Source: Balamuthia mandrillaris (lineage: Eukaryota; Discosea; Longamoebia; Balamuthiidae). Taken from it: 64,000 bases of DNA. Below the pieces are notes generated by a model. It had not been told where the DNA came from. It worked only from the letters and a program-made list of their open reading frames with translations, and did no database searches. Both the position numbers and the translations under genes were made by a program. Position 1 is the first letter of the stretch, and each line of letters begins with the position of its first letter. The stretch covers positions 62,001 through 126,000 of the forward strand of contig JAVKOQ010000133.1 of assembly GCA_031835245.1 (NCBI GenBank), in the 5' to 3' direction. Of this stretch, positions 19,895-30,144 are shown in pieces.

Positions 19895-20257
19895 CAGAGA
19901 CAGAGACAGAGACAGAGAGACAGAGACAGACATAGAGACAGAAAGAGAGAATAGATAATGAAAACAAAAACCAAGGGACTAGAGGGTTATCTCTGGGGTT
20001 TTACCTTCATACAAAATGTTCTTTTGCGATGGGTCGTAGAGGAGGCCTTGCGTGAAGGCCTCCGAGTCGTGACGATACTCATGTATCACCCGATAGCCCA
20101 GGGTAGGGATGACCGCACGCTGCTGGTTGGGGGTTGCACCCACGCCGGACGTCCAACATGTCACAGCAGCCAGGACAACCACAACCAAGGCCCAATAGGG
20201 CGTTGGTTGAGAAGGACCGCTTCTTCTCGGTGACGTTGGCGGCAAGTTGCTTCTCAT
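19084..20257 (-). CDS. Glutamine cyclotransferase (plant/bacterial-type glutaminyl-peptide cyclotransferase)
   Basis: Converts N-terminal Gln of peptides to pyroglutamate with release of ammonia. Three exons, 20257-20005, 19832-19455 and 19322-19084, give 289 residues, all junctions in phase 1. A hydrophobic N-terminal segment (YWALVVVVLAAVTCWTSGVG) suggests secretion or the endomembrane lumen. The beta-propeller family signatures follow: RHDSEAFTQGLLYD, TGLYYSSTLRKVDL, VFGEGITLWQGDVLFQLTW, YDSPLRQGWGITT, LVLSDGSHNLYFFDP, NELEWINGTIWAN and NRDNVLNGIAYDP. This matches the papaya-type enzyme, not the zinc-dependent animal glutaminyl cyclase. The two introns contain GA repeats (19399-19432 and 19846-19914). 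It shares a 176-base divergent promoter with the hydroxylase gene. Confidence 0.88.
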
Positions 20258-20433
20258 CTTTTCTGGTCTGGTCCTCTCTTTCGTGTCGTCTTTGTTTGTG
20301 TTCTTGTCGACAAAACTGCACAAAATCCGCTTTCTTTGTGTACGAACATTGAACAGTTTGTGCTCCGGACTTTTGGTCGACAAAAGTCGACAACTAGTCG
20401 ACAAGAATGAAACTTTAAAAAAAATACAAGAAA
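20258..20433. promoter_or_regulatory. Divergent promoter with four GTCGAC sites
   Basis: The spacer between the cyclotransferase and hydroxylase starts holds TGTCGACA at 20305-20312 and three further GTCGAC cores at 20376-20381, 20386-20391 and 20397-20402. It is the densest cluster of this motif in the window. Confidence 0.6.
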
Positions 20434-21458
20434 ATGGAAAATGTGTCGTATGAGGAAAGAGACAAAGAAGCGGCGGACCTCTCCGAGAGGGAAGCAGAAC
20501 TAGCCATGTACGTGGAGCAAAGCCCACCTCGGTTACGCGAAGCGGTTCAAATGTTTCTCGCCGGCGAACGACGGTCGAGCTCTGCCTCGCCTTTGCAGAG
20601 GCCCACCTTTATGTATTATCCAGAGCTCTCGGCAAAACCTTGGCATGACCCCGAGTAAGAGAGTGTTCAGCCGCTTTTTTTTTTCGTTCTTTCGTTTATA
20701 TAAACCTTCTCTCTTTTTCATGTCAGAGACTTTTCTTTTACAACCGTTCTGACTCAGCACTGGCACATCATTCTGCAAGAATATGAAACGTTACAAAAAG
20801 GTTCTCTTTTTTTTTTGCTTCACCCTTCTTCTTAACAAATATATATAGCAGGGTCAGCGGAACGAATTGTTATCCCATCATCGAATTACGGTGGGGAGTG
20901 GTCCGCTTTCAACCTGTGGAAGGAGGGAGTCAAACAGGAGAAGACTTGTGCTTTGGCACCTATCACCACAAAGCTCCTGGAAGAGATGCCCGAGTTCATG
21001 CAACAATGGTTCGTTCTTCCGTTTCTTCTCTCGTTCGTTCTTTCTCCTCTGATTGTTCTTTTATCGTTTGCTCTCGTTTAAATGCAGCGCCTTGGGTTAT
21101 GCCTACTTCTCGGTGGTAAAATCAGGAACACGCATCACCCCTCACTTCGGACCTGCCAACGTGAAGTTGCGGTGTCATTTGGGCCTCAAGGCATCCCCCG
21201 ATTGTAAACTTATTGTTGCGAAGGAATCCAGAACATGGGAAGCAGGACAGGTTCACTTTCTTATCCTATTTCCACGTTTTCTCGTCTTCTTCTTAGCTCT
21301 TATTCTTTTTCTTTGAATAGTGTCTTGTCTTTGATGACTCTTTCGTGCATGAAGTCATCCATCAAGGAACGGAAGACCGAGTGGTGTTACTGGTGGACGT
21401 TTGGCATCCAGAGCTAACCGAACCCGAGCGAAAGGCTGTTTCTAGATTTTTGCGATAA
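20434..21458 (+). CDS. Aspartyl/asparaginyl beta-hydroxylase-family dioxygenase
   Basis: An Fe(II)/2-oxoglutarate-dependent hydroxylase of the AspH family. Five exons join in phase. The N-terminal part is helical and acidic and ends PTFMYYPELSAKPWHDPE. The catalytic domain reads VLTQHWHIILQEYETLQK, then SNYGGEWSAFNLWKEG, then ALGYAYFSVVKSGTRITPHF with GPANVKLRCHLGL, then WEAGQCLVFDDSFVHEV and VVLLVDVWHPELTEPERKAV. The His of TPHFGP and the His of SFVHEV are the expected iron ligands. The family lacks the usual HxD aspartate, and Gly takes that place here too. An Arg (KLRCHLGL) likely binds 2-oxoglutarate. There is no transmembrane anchor, unlike animal ASPH, so it may be cytosolic. Substrate is unknown. 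Confidence 0.88.
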
Positions 21459-21711
21459 TTTATCAAAACTGTCGACACATAACTTGGAAACGGTACAGTC
21501 CTGCTCTCAAGCACATCACGCCCTCCTGATGCGAGAACGAAATGGACAAAGAATGACCTTCTTCATGTATGCTTTAAGTGACATCGACAAAATATTGGCA
21601 ATAATTCAAGTATTCATTAATGTAACGATAAATGAACGACATTACAAGGACCAAAGAAGAAGGCCGAAGGACCACACAACTCTTCCTCCTTGTAACTTAG
21701 AAAACGAAAAG
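21459..21711. promoter_or_regulatory. Promoter region of RasGEF gene with TGTCGACA
   Basis: TGTCGACA at 21470-21477 lies 12 bases after the hydroxylase stop. An in-frame ATG at 21529 could extend the RasGEF protein by 61 residues. I prefer the ATG at 21712 because its context and the protein start (MAAAVKNLK) look normal. Confidence 0.45.
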
Positions 21712-24589
21712 ATGGCGGCTGCTGTAAAGAACCTCAAAGTACGATTTCTCCTTCTTTTTAAGTTTTGTTTTCCATGTATTATTTGTGGTGTTTGCAGTTT
21801 AAGCTTACCATTGATTTTTATAGCAAGAGGAAACGAAGGAAAGGTCCAGGACACTCAGCACGGAGTGGACTTGGGCGCCGTTGCGTCTGTTGGAAAACAT
21901 AAATACCTTGCATAAGCAAGCGACTCGTGACCTTCTCACCGTACGTGTGGCACCTCGTTGTTTCTACTCCTCTTCGTTCTCTCTCTGTTCTCGTTCTTCT
22001 TCTCCCTTCTTCTTCCTTCTCTCCTTCGCGTTTGTCTCCTTTGTTTGTTCTTGCTTTTTAAATTGCTTCGTTCCAACCACACATAAACAGAAAGAAGAAA
22101 TTCTGTTTCGTATAAGTGATCTGCACAAAGAAGAACTTCAGGACCGAGTGGTTGAGCTTGAGGTTTGTATTTCTTTTTATTTTTCTCCTCACTGATCAGT
22201 ATCACCAACAATTACTCGCATTTACTTTTAACAGCTGGCGAACCAGTCACTCCTGCTGCGATTCACAAGTTTAGGAGAACATGTGTATCGTCTCTCATCT
22301 ACAGTCACTCAGCTAAAAGCTCAAATAGAGGTACCTTTTAACACTTGTTTGCTTTCACTTTACTTCTTTTCTTTTCTTTTTCTCTTCCTTTCTTTCTTCT
22401 AAGCGTTTATTTTCGCTTATATTTTGCTGTTTTATGTGTTTCACCAGTCGCTATTAAACGAACGTCAAAGCCTGCAAAACTCTCAACAAACCACCCCACT
22501 CACTCCAACGTCATCCGGTTCTTTTCCTTCTGTGTCATCCTCTTCGTCTACTCCACTTTCCTCTTCTCCTCCGTTCTCTCCTGCCATTCTTCCCAGCAAC
22601 AATAATAGCAATAATACTTCGCGTCCTTCTTCTCCATTAATAGCAGCTCAATGGTCAACCCCAACTCGTTCCACTCCTTCTTCATCAACTTCATCGACTT
22701 CTTCCCCCTTTGCTTCTTTCAAAACAGAAGAAAAATGGTTAGCCAGTAACAAGCTTTCTTCAACTAGTGACAGTGGAGAGTCGTTCTCGTCATCTGCTCT
22801 TCCACCTTCATCGTTCGCACCTTCCCTTTCCCCTTCTTCGTCCTCTGCATCATTATCTCTTCTTCAGGACGCCCCTCCAACCTCTCTTTTTAACACTGAA
22901 GCGGTGTCCATCGGACAACGCAGAAGCAGCAGTGATAAAAACAAAGAGAAGAAGTGCAGGCAATCACTTGTGAAAGTAGGACAAGAATCCATGTTGTTAG
23001 ACTTTTTGTTGCTGGAAAGTGCTCCTGGTATATTTCTTCGTTCTTCTCTTTCTCGCTTCATGTTCTTCTAATGCTTATTTCTCCGTTTGCATCTTTCCAA
23101 ACACCAAAACCTTATAACAATAGTACCTCAGTTCATTATAGACTATATCAATACTTACCCATGTTTTACGAATGCTTCAACCCTTCTTGATGTTCTTTCT
23201 TCCAAGTACGTTTTTGTTCTCCGCTTTCTCTTCTTTTCGCCGCTTTCTACGTGCTCATGGTTATGTCCTTTTAAATTTAGGTTCAAACGTGCTGCTGGAA
23301 AGGATGAAGCTCTTTGTGTCAGGTACTTTTTCTTTTCTGGTTTTTGTTGTCTTCTTTGTACTTAACGCTGTTTTATTACAACAGAATAGCAAATATAGTG
23401 CGAACGTGGGTGGCGCTGAATGGAAGTATATTTGTTACGGATAGAAGCATGGAACAGCAACTGCTTCAGTTTCTTAATACTACTATGAGTCAAGCTGGAA
23501 TGAGCATTCTGGCCACCAGCATCAAAGATGCTTTTCTTCTATTGGTCTCTCTCCCTCTCCTTTCTTTCTTTTTCATGTTTTGTTTCTATGTTTCTTACCA
23601 GCTCAACAATATAGAAATCCGAGGCCAACAAGATGGAAGGCTATCCAAGCTTTCCTTCCCTTACCCTCACCCCTCCCAACAAGGATTGGATCCTCACCGC
23701 AACACCCGTCGAACTCGCTCGTCAGCTGACTCTCCTTCAACATGCTCTCTTCAAAAAGATCACCTCAAACGATCTTTTGGGCTATCTCCGTTTGTTGAAT
23801 TCTCCATCATCCTCTCCAACAACTCCCACAAATCTTTCTGCTTCAACTTCGGCACTGAGCTCTTCTTTCATGAAGGCGAAAGCAAGTTTTTCATCCTCAA
23901 CAGGCAATCACAACACTTTTGGCCCTACCCATACGTTATCTTCTCTTACTGCCTCTCGTAATGCAACCACTTATTTTGCAAGAATGGTTCAAGTTTCTAA
24001 AGCGGTAAACCTTGCTTTTTCTTTTATCTTGTTCTCTATGTGCTTATCCTTTTTCTTATTCTCTTCCACGAAACGTTATAATAGCTTCGCGGATGGGTGG
24101 CTGACGAAGTGAACGGCAATAACGACAAATGCTCTGTGGATGTCTTTCACCACTTGTGCCTTGTGGCTCACGTACATATTCTTCGCTCTCTTCCCTTTTT
24201 CTTTCTTTTTTTTTTTGTTTGCTTAACAAAATAAGAAAAGGAATGTGCTGAGCTGAACAACTTTATGGCTGTGTTTGATATAATGGCGGGCCTTCAGGAC
24301 GGCCTCAAAGATCGTTTCGATGAGTTCGTCAAGCTTTGCAAGCTCAAAGGAACCCTTGGTGATAGTTCCAGAAAGGTGAGCTCTCCTCTTCTCTTATTCT
24401 CTGCCTCTCCACGTCGCTCTCTGAAGTATAACCACAACACAAGCAGAAGTCAGTTGGGTTTACCACCATCTTCACCAGCATTGGCCGGTTGATAGACAAG
24501 AATCAAAATTATCTGGCTTATCAAACCGCTGTCAATCGTTGCTTTCCTCCTTGTATCCCTTGGATCGGTGCCTTCTCTCTCTTCCTTCT

Positions 24590-24620
<31 letters not shown>

Positions 24621-24834
24621 AACAAAGAGTGATACAACAGAAACGTTTCGAGTACAAATGGAGAAGCTGGAGAAGAAACCGAATGAGACCTCTCAAAAGC
24701 ACATCAACTTGGAGAAGCATCACAAACTCTCTCAACTGGTGGAGGAGTTGAGACAGTACCAAAGAGGCATGTACGATACCATTGCACTTCATCCTCAGCT
24801 CTTTAATTCTTGGAGGAACGTTCTCAAAATATAA
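21712..24834 (+). CDS. Ras guanine-nucleotide exchange factor (RasGEF_N plus CDC25 domain)
   Basis: Activates a Ras-family GTPase by promoting GDP release. About eleven exons. Short 5' exons (21712-22326) encode coiled-coil helices, such as KEEILFRISDLHKEELQDRV. A Ser/Pro/Thr-rich stretch follows. The RasGEF_N domain begins LLDFLLLESAPVPQFIIDYI then NTYPCFTNASTLLDVLSSK. The CDC25 domain reads WILTATPVELARQLTLLQHA with LFKKITSNDLLG, LRGWVADEVNGNN, ECAELNNFMAVFDIMAGL, SVGFTTIFTSIGRL and CFPPCIPWIG, ending INLEKHHKLSQLVEELRQYQ and a stop at 24834. The junction after CIPWIG is unclear: a CT microsatellite (24590-24620) sits in the intron and no acceptor keeps phase, so a tiny exon or an assembly indel is likely. 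The N-terminal start is my choice. Confidence 0.85.
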
Positions 24835-25054
24835 TAACGAAAAAAGAAGTGAAAGAGAAAGAGAAAGAGAAAGAGAAAGAGAAAGAGAAAGAGAAAGAGA
24901 AAGAGAAAGAGAAAGAGAAAGAGAAAGAGAAAGAGAAAGAGAAAGAGAAAGAGAAAGAGAAAGAGAAAGAGAAAGAGAAACGAGAAACGAGAAACGAGAA
25001 AGAGACAACGGAAAAACAAAAAAAAATGGGTTTAGGTGGAAAAATAGAAACGAA
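24835..25054. repeat. (GAGAAA)n hexanucleotide array between convergent genes
   Basis: About 22 copies of GAGAAA (24851-24980), then three GAGAAAC variants, fill the gap between the RasGEF stop and the Tim10 stop. Both 3' UTRs presumably run into it. The Glu-Lys and Phe-Leu frames here are artefacts. Confidence 0.9.
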
Positions 25055-25479
25055 CTAAAGGCTTTGTGCTTGTTGTTGCAAGAATGACTTTTGTTGTTGT
25101 TGTTGCTGTTGCGGTCCTCTTTGCATGATGCGACGACCGATGTTGTGCACCTGGACGTATTTGCGAGTACACCGCTCCGTGCAGAGCTTCTCTCCGAGGT
25201 TCAGCTCTTCCTCCACAAAGTCTTTGTTTATACACTTTTCCCAGCAAGTTACCGAAAGTCTGTTTGTGTGTGTTGTGTGTTCAGCATCATCATCAACAAC
25301 AAAAATCCTCCCTCAAAGAGCGAAAGAAAAAAATAAAGAAAAATCGTCAGTCAGTACCTGTCGTACATCTTTTGAATGAACATCGCTTCGTATTGCGCGG
25401 CCATGAAATCGAGTTGTGCCTGCGAAGGCCCTTCCCGTGGCTCCTCCCCGAGCCCAAACACTCCTTTCAGCCACTCCAT
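25055..25479 (-). CDS. TIM10: Mitochondrial intermembrane-space chaperone Tim10
   Basis: A small Tim chaperone that escorts hydrophobic carrier precursors across the intermembrane space. Two exons, 25479-25358 and 25259-25055, join in phase to give about 108 residues. The twin CX3C motifs that form two disulfides are present (CWEKC and CTERC), and spacing matches Tim10. Helix 1 reads FMAAQYEAMFIQKMYDRLS, then NKDFVEEELNLGEKLCTERC, then TRKYVQVHNIGRRI. This matches animal TIMM10 (MADMYNRM, the GExxCxDRC segment and the KYLDIHERMG region). The C-terminal tail is an unusual Gln run of seven residues. Tim9 would be its expected partner and is not in the window. TGTCGACA occurs 95 and 149 bases upstream. 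Confidence 0.9.
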
Positions 25480-25765
25480 CTTCGAAGGTTTCTTTTTTCT
25501 TTTCTTTTTGTAGTTCTCTTCTTTTGCTGTTCAATCACTGCAACAATTGTGCAATAAAGCTGGTCATATTAAGTGTCGACAATTACAGAGTTAGTCACGA
25601 CGACACGAAATTCACTATTCTTGGAATTGTCGACATTTTTGTTGTTATCACGACGACACGACTCGACTCGAAGAGGGAACAACAAAACGGAAAACAAAGA
25701 AAGAGAGAGCAAGGAAGAAGAGGGCGAAGTCCATTTTGTTTTACATCCACTTTTTCTCTTTCTCT
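25480..25765. promoter_or_regulatory. Tim10 promoter with two TGTCGACA sites
   Basis: TGTCGACA lies at 25574-25581 and 25628-25635. Two related GACGACAC motifs occur close by (around 25600 and 25652). This spacer also holds the 3' end of the TMEM42-like gene. Confidence 0.55.
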
Positions 25766-26341
25766 CTAGTCCACTTTATTATATTTGCTTTTGCTGAAGG
25801 CACATGTAGTAGGAGGCTTTTTGCTCTGTGTTGTTTTGGCAGTGCTTTGTTTTTCCTCTTCTTCCTCGGTGGTGGAGCGGGAGATAAGAACAAGGCCGAC
25901 CAGGATGAAAGAGGCGCCAAACGCCCAACTCCACGAAAGGGACTCGTCAAAGAGGAGCCACGCCAAAACGGCACTGAGGAAGAAGTTTGTGGCGGTGTTG
26001 ATAACGGTGGGAACCAGGGAGGAGGAGGTGTTGTTCAGGGACTTTACAAACATGTTCCACATCAACAGGTTGCTGAGGAAGAATAGACCAAAGCAGAGGA
26101 GCCGCAAGGTGATGACCACGCCATCCAAAAGGGAGATGGAATGGTCAAGAACGGAAAAGAGTATTGCATTGTCGTCAAGGCTGAAAGAGGAGGTGGTGTT
26201 CAGGGTTGTGAGCGACCACCCGGCCAGAGGAAGCCAAGTGTTCTGCGCGATGCTCGAGTCCATGGCCAGCTTGCCAAAGACGGAAGCCATGGCAGCACAA
26301 CTCCCTGCCAAGGCCGCAAACAACAAGCCTACTCGCCTCAT
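25766..26341 (-). CDS. TMEM42/EamA-like multi-pass membrane protein
   Basis: A single-exon membrane protein of about 190 residues related to the drug/metabolite transporter fold. I start it at the ATG at 26341 because MRRVGLLFAALAGSCAAMAS then VFGKLAM aligns with the start of animal TMEM42. The upstream 43 in-frame codons to 26470 look non-coding. Predicted helices include VVITLRLLCFGLFFLSNLLM, FVKSLNNTSSSLVPTVINTA then TNFFLSAVLAWLLF, and WSWAFGASFILVGLVLIS. The NTATNF segment and the following Leu-Phe-(D/G)-E are family signatures. The C-terminal tail is cytosolic-looking, with Glu and Lys. Substrate is unknown; one EamA repeat is present, so it may dimerise. Confidence 0.75.
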   Translation of the reverse strand: MRRVGLLFAALAGSCAAMASVFGKLAMDSSIAQNTWLPLAGWSLTTLNTTSSFSLDDNAILFSVLDHSISLLDGVVITLRLLCFGLFFLSNLLMWNMFVKSLNNTSSSLVPTVINTATNFFLSAVLAWLLFDESLSWSWAFGASFILVGLVLISRSTTEEEEEKQSTAKTTQSKKPPTTCAFSKSKYNKVD

Positions 26342-27248
26342 TCTCGTCGTTACTGTCGCTCTCAGGTTGCTTGTTTCTTTCTCCCTTGGCCTAGCGTCGG
26401 CAATAAATGTCCGCAAATATAAGTCCGCAAAAAATCCTACGGGACGACACGGTTTACGGAAGAACGTCAAGAAACCAGCAAAAAAAAACAGACAAACTGT
26501 TTCCCGCCAAGAACTCGTTTCCCGTTAGGGCACGCCGAGGCTTTGGGCAGGAATGTTCGAGCTAACATGATCGACGCAAACAGCGTGCGAGGAAGAATAG
26601 GACGTTGTTTCCCCTCTTTGCAAGCTGAACGAAAAAAAATAGGTAGGTCTGCCTAATGTCCCGAAAGTTCCTCATGATTGGCCCGGAGATCAAATTATCA
26701 AAGTCCGAAAAATCCCTGCCCAATCAAAGGCCTCAACAGACCTTCCTCTATTGGTTCGCTGAGCAAATAACCGGAAGCCGAAGAAGAAGAAAGTTGGGGG
26801 TGAGCCTGAGAGGCAGAAGAAGAAGACGAAGAAGGAAGAAGAAGCGACAAACCTTGGAGCTCAGAATACGTAGTTCGTTGTGCTGTAGGTTGACAACGAG
26901 GATAGGAAAACGAAAATAAGCAGCACAGCGTTCGAGATCCTCTCCTTTGTTGCGATAGCGCGCGACACGCGTCACTTGGTCAAGAGTAGCGGAGGAGAGC
27001 GAGCCCGCTCCGCGAGAGAGTTACTTAACGGCGTGAACGCGGTAAAGGCACCCTGCTGCGATACGTTCGTTTCTTTCTTCGTTCTACTGTTACTTGCTGC
27101 TGTTTTATTGTTTCATTCTCTTATATCCGTTGTTATGCTACATTGTTCGCTGCAGCTTCTCGGCGATTGTCCGGGCAGTACTTCATCTTACCTATTACAC
27201 CGTGGAAGAAAGAAGCTATTCGTCCGCTGACCGGAGACAAAGTGAGAA
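26342..27248. other. Intergenic/5' UTR region upstream of Gln-rich gene
   Basis: No gene is firmly supported. Short frames at 26656-26919 (plus) and 26748-26975 (minus) are basic, repetitive and not protein-like. On the plus strand a stretch ending at about 27040 meets a GTAAAG donor, and an acceptor at about 27152 (CTGCAG) follows. This is likely a 5' UTR intron of the gene starting at 27249. Frames across that putative exon stay open for about 40 codons but do not connect in phase to the downstream coding sequence. Confidence 0.35.
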
Positions 27249-29884
27249 ATGGCAACAAGCACCAGCGTAACCACGTCCGCTGCTCAGGCTCCCGCCTTAA
27301 GAAAGCAGTTAGGTAAAAGCAAAAAAAGAAAACTTTTTTTTTTCGTTTTTGTGAACTTACAAACAACTTTTTTTTCTTCTTCTTGGTTGTAGGTCGTGAT
27401 GGAGTGCGTTCGCGTCGACCAAGCACCGTCCGCCCTATCGCACCAGCCAACAACCTTGCTCTTTCCTTCCCCGCTCTCGCTGTGTCCACCAACCCATCAC
27501 CTCCTGTCATTGGAGGCACTCTCGTCTACTCTCCAGCAACGATAGCTGAAGGAACGACAGCAACAACGACGGGCGCAGCAACTGGCAGCATTCTCACTAC
27601 TGCATCTCCTCTTCCCCTACGTTTACCAAGACAAACAAATCCCACACAGCCCCGACCACAGCAAAAGCAAATACCATCGCAGCAACAAAAAACAAACCGG
27701 CCTCATTTATCACCAACGGTGTCACAACAACGACATAAACAGCCACCTCTATCCTTAGCCAGAAACCTCCCCAATGTTACCAACAACAATCCTGCCGCGA
27801 CTAATGGTAACGCCTCTTCACCGATGCTGGCAAGTGCTGTGGGGGTTAAGTGGGAGCAAGAACGCCAAGTGGACGCTTCAAACCAGCAACCGCTTGTGCA
27901 GAAGTTGCTCTGCCTCATCAATGACCAAAAGCAGCAGGAGCAGGTGCTTCAGCAAAAGGTACAGGTACAAGCTGCTTTCTTGAAGCAAATGGAAGTGCTA
28001 CAGCACCTTCAGGTCCAATGCCAACAGCAGCAACAGCTCTTGCAACTACAACGCCTACATCAGCTGCAGGAGGAGCAAAGAAGGTTGAAAGAACAGGAGG
28101 AAGAGCGAGAGCGTCAAATGAAAGAAAGTGAATTGCTGAAACGATGGGAAGAACAGCGACAAGTACAACTGCGATACTTGCAGGAGCAACAACTGCAGAA
28201 GTCGCTAGAGCAACAACTACAAAAAAAATTGACGCTCCAACCCCAACAATATGAACGTCAAGAAGTGTTGCAGCCACAACCTCAGCTTGTTTGCCACAGC
28301 TCAGGAGAACTAATACACCGCACTACTGATCAACTACAGAACCAACAACAAGTGCAGGAATTACCACAGCCGCAACTGCCGCCACACCAACTTCTTCAAT
28401 CATTGTCATCCCAGACCGAATCTCTGGCCTCGCTGTTGCAGGAGGCCGTGCAACCAGAGACCCCCTCCAGCCAAGTCGATCTCCTGCAACTCCTCAAAAA
28501 CCTCTCCTCTCAACGCGATATGCTCTCTGTCCTTCAGCACACCGACCCTGCCCAGCACGAGAAGATCCTCCATATCATCCGCCATCTGTTGGCCTTGTGT
28601 TATACCAGTGCCCTTACGGCTTCTTCCTCTGCTGCAACTCCCTCGGTTTCCCCCCAAAGCCCATCGCAACTACAACTACAATCACCAGCACCAGCAGAAC
28701 CACAAACACCACACCAACTACTACTCCCACAACAACAAACCAAGGCACAGATAAAACACGTTTCGAACAACACACAACCGAACCGAAGCTCTCAGCCTCA
28801 TTCCCTCACCAATTCTCCTTCTCCTCCTCTCCCTTTTACTACCGCGAGCCCTTATCTAACGTCTTCCTTTTCTCCTCTTTCCAACCTGACCAAGACGAAC
28901 GTGCCGCCTACTGTAAAACTCTCCACGCCACGAGAGAAAGAATCTACGAAACGAGAAAAAAAAGTAAAAACCTTAGTAGAGAGAACAGAGTCGGCGAAGA
29001 ATAACAGTGAAAATGCAAAGAACAATTGCCAGCGCAGACCTGCAATTTTCTGTATGCGCATCGGAGGGTTTGATTACTTGAAGGAGCTTGGGTTGGAACT
29101 CGTTGTGGATGCATTGAAGCGACAAGAGCAAAGAGAGATGGAAGAAGGGATAAAACAGCTAGAAAGAAAGAATGGAAAACCAGCAAATAAAGCAGATAAA
29201 AAAGTCAGGCAGCAGCTAAAAGAAGAGCGAAGACAGAAGCGAAAGGTGCTGAAAGAAGAACGACGACAACAGCGCTTTCAAATACGCGAGCTAAAAAGAA
29301 ACAACCGACTAAAAAAACGACGCAACAGAGTAACTTCAAACAAGGCATCCTCCGCACGAAAAGCAGAACCACCTTCATTTCTTCCTCCTCCTACTTTACT
29401 TCCCTCGCCTCAACGAACAGAAAGAGTAGAAACGTCACCCGAAACAGCAAAGGAAGAAGAAGAAATCAAGAAAATGGCAGAAGCAGCAAGAAAAAGGGTT
29501 TATGGCGGACATTCGTTTGACGGCGAAGATGAAGACGAAGAGGAGAGGGATGAGATAGGAAATGATGATGACGACCCAGCAAACAATGAAAAAGAAAAAG
29601 AAGTGAAGCATGGCGATATATCGGTGATGGATGAGCGGAGAAGATTGGCGTTAGCTTCGTTGAAGCGGCTAAACTATTTGAAACCGACCAAGGAAGAGCG
29701 ACGGATGAAGAAGGAATGGCGGAAAGAGTTGAGGGAGCAAAGAAAGCGGGAGAAGGAGCGAAAGAGGAAAGAACGAGAGCACGAAAGAGAGAGCAAACAG
29801 CAACAAAAGAAGGTGAAACTATGGACGAGGGAAGAGCGGCGGAAGCAGCTGCTAAACAACAGCAACAACAATATGAATAAATAA
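27249..29884 (+). CDS. Large Gln-rich coiled-coil protein, probably nuclear
   Basis: I do not recognise a family. A short first exon (MATSTSVTTSAAQAPALRKQ) splices in phase at about 27313 to an exon from 27394 to the stop at 29884, giving about 850 residues. Order of features: Pro/Gln/Thr-rich head; a long helix of Gln, Leu and Glu at residues 180-330 (VQVQAAFLKQMEVLQHLQVQ and following); a helical block QDLLQLLKNLSSQRDMLSVL-like region near residue 370 that could be a small folded domain; a Ser/Pro/Thr spacer; then FCMRIGGFDYLKELGLELVV followed by a very basic coiled coil; an acidic patch (residues 720-750); and a final Lys/Arg/Glu helix. PolyQ with charged helices suggests a transcription or chromatin cofactor. 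That is inference only. Confidence 0.65.
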
Positions 29885-29919
29885 GTTATAATATTTATAT
29901 TACAAACGACAACCACGTT

Positions 29920-30064
29920 TTAAGCTTTAAACATTTCTACGGGTCGGGTAACGTGTTGTCTGCAGAGTGGACATTGGGACAAGCCTCTCCCGCATGGCAT
30001 GCATGTCAGCGCATGACCGCAAGTCCTATGGAGAATCGAAATGAGAAACGAGCAAAGCGAGATG

Positions 30065-30144
<80 letters not shown>

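Noticed and set aside
24782-25087. Glu-Lys-Glu-Arg frames after the RasGEF stop
   Set aside because: They are the GAGAAA array read in different frames.
25785-26528. A 247-codon plus-strand frame over the TMEM42-like gene
   Set aside because: It is the shadow of the minus-strand gene, whose product has clear transmembrane helices and family motifs.
26656-26975. Basic frames on both strands between the TMEM42-like and Gln-rich genes
   Set aside because: Composition is Arg/Lys-run driven, no family resemblance, and the two frames contradict each other.
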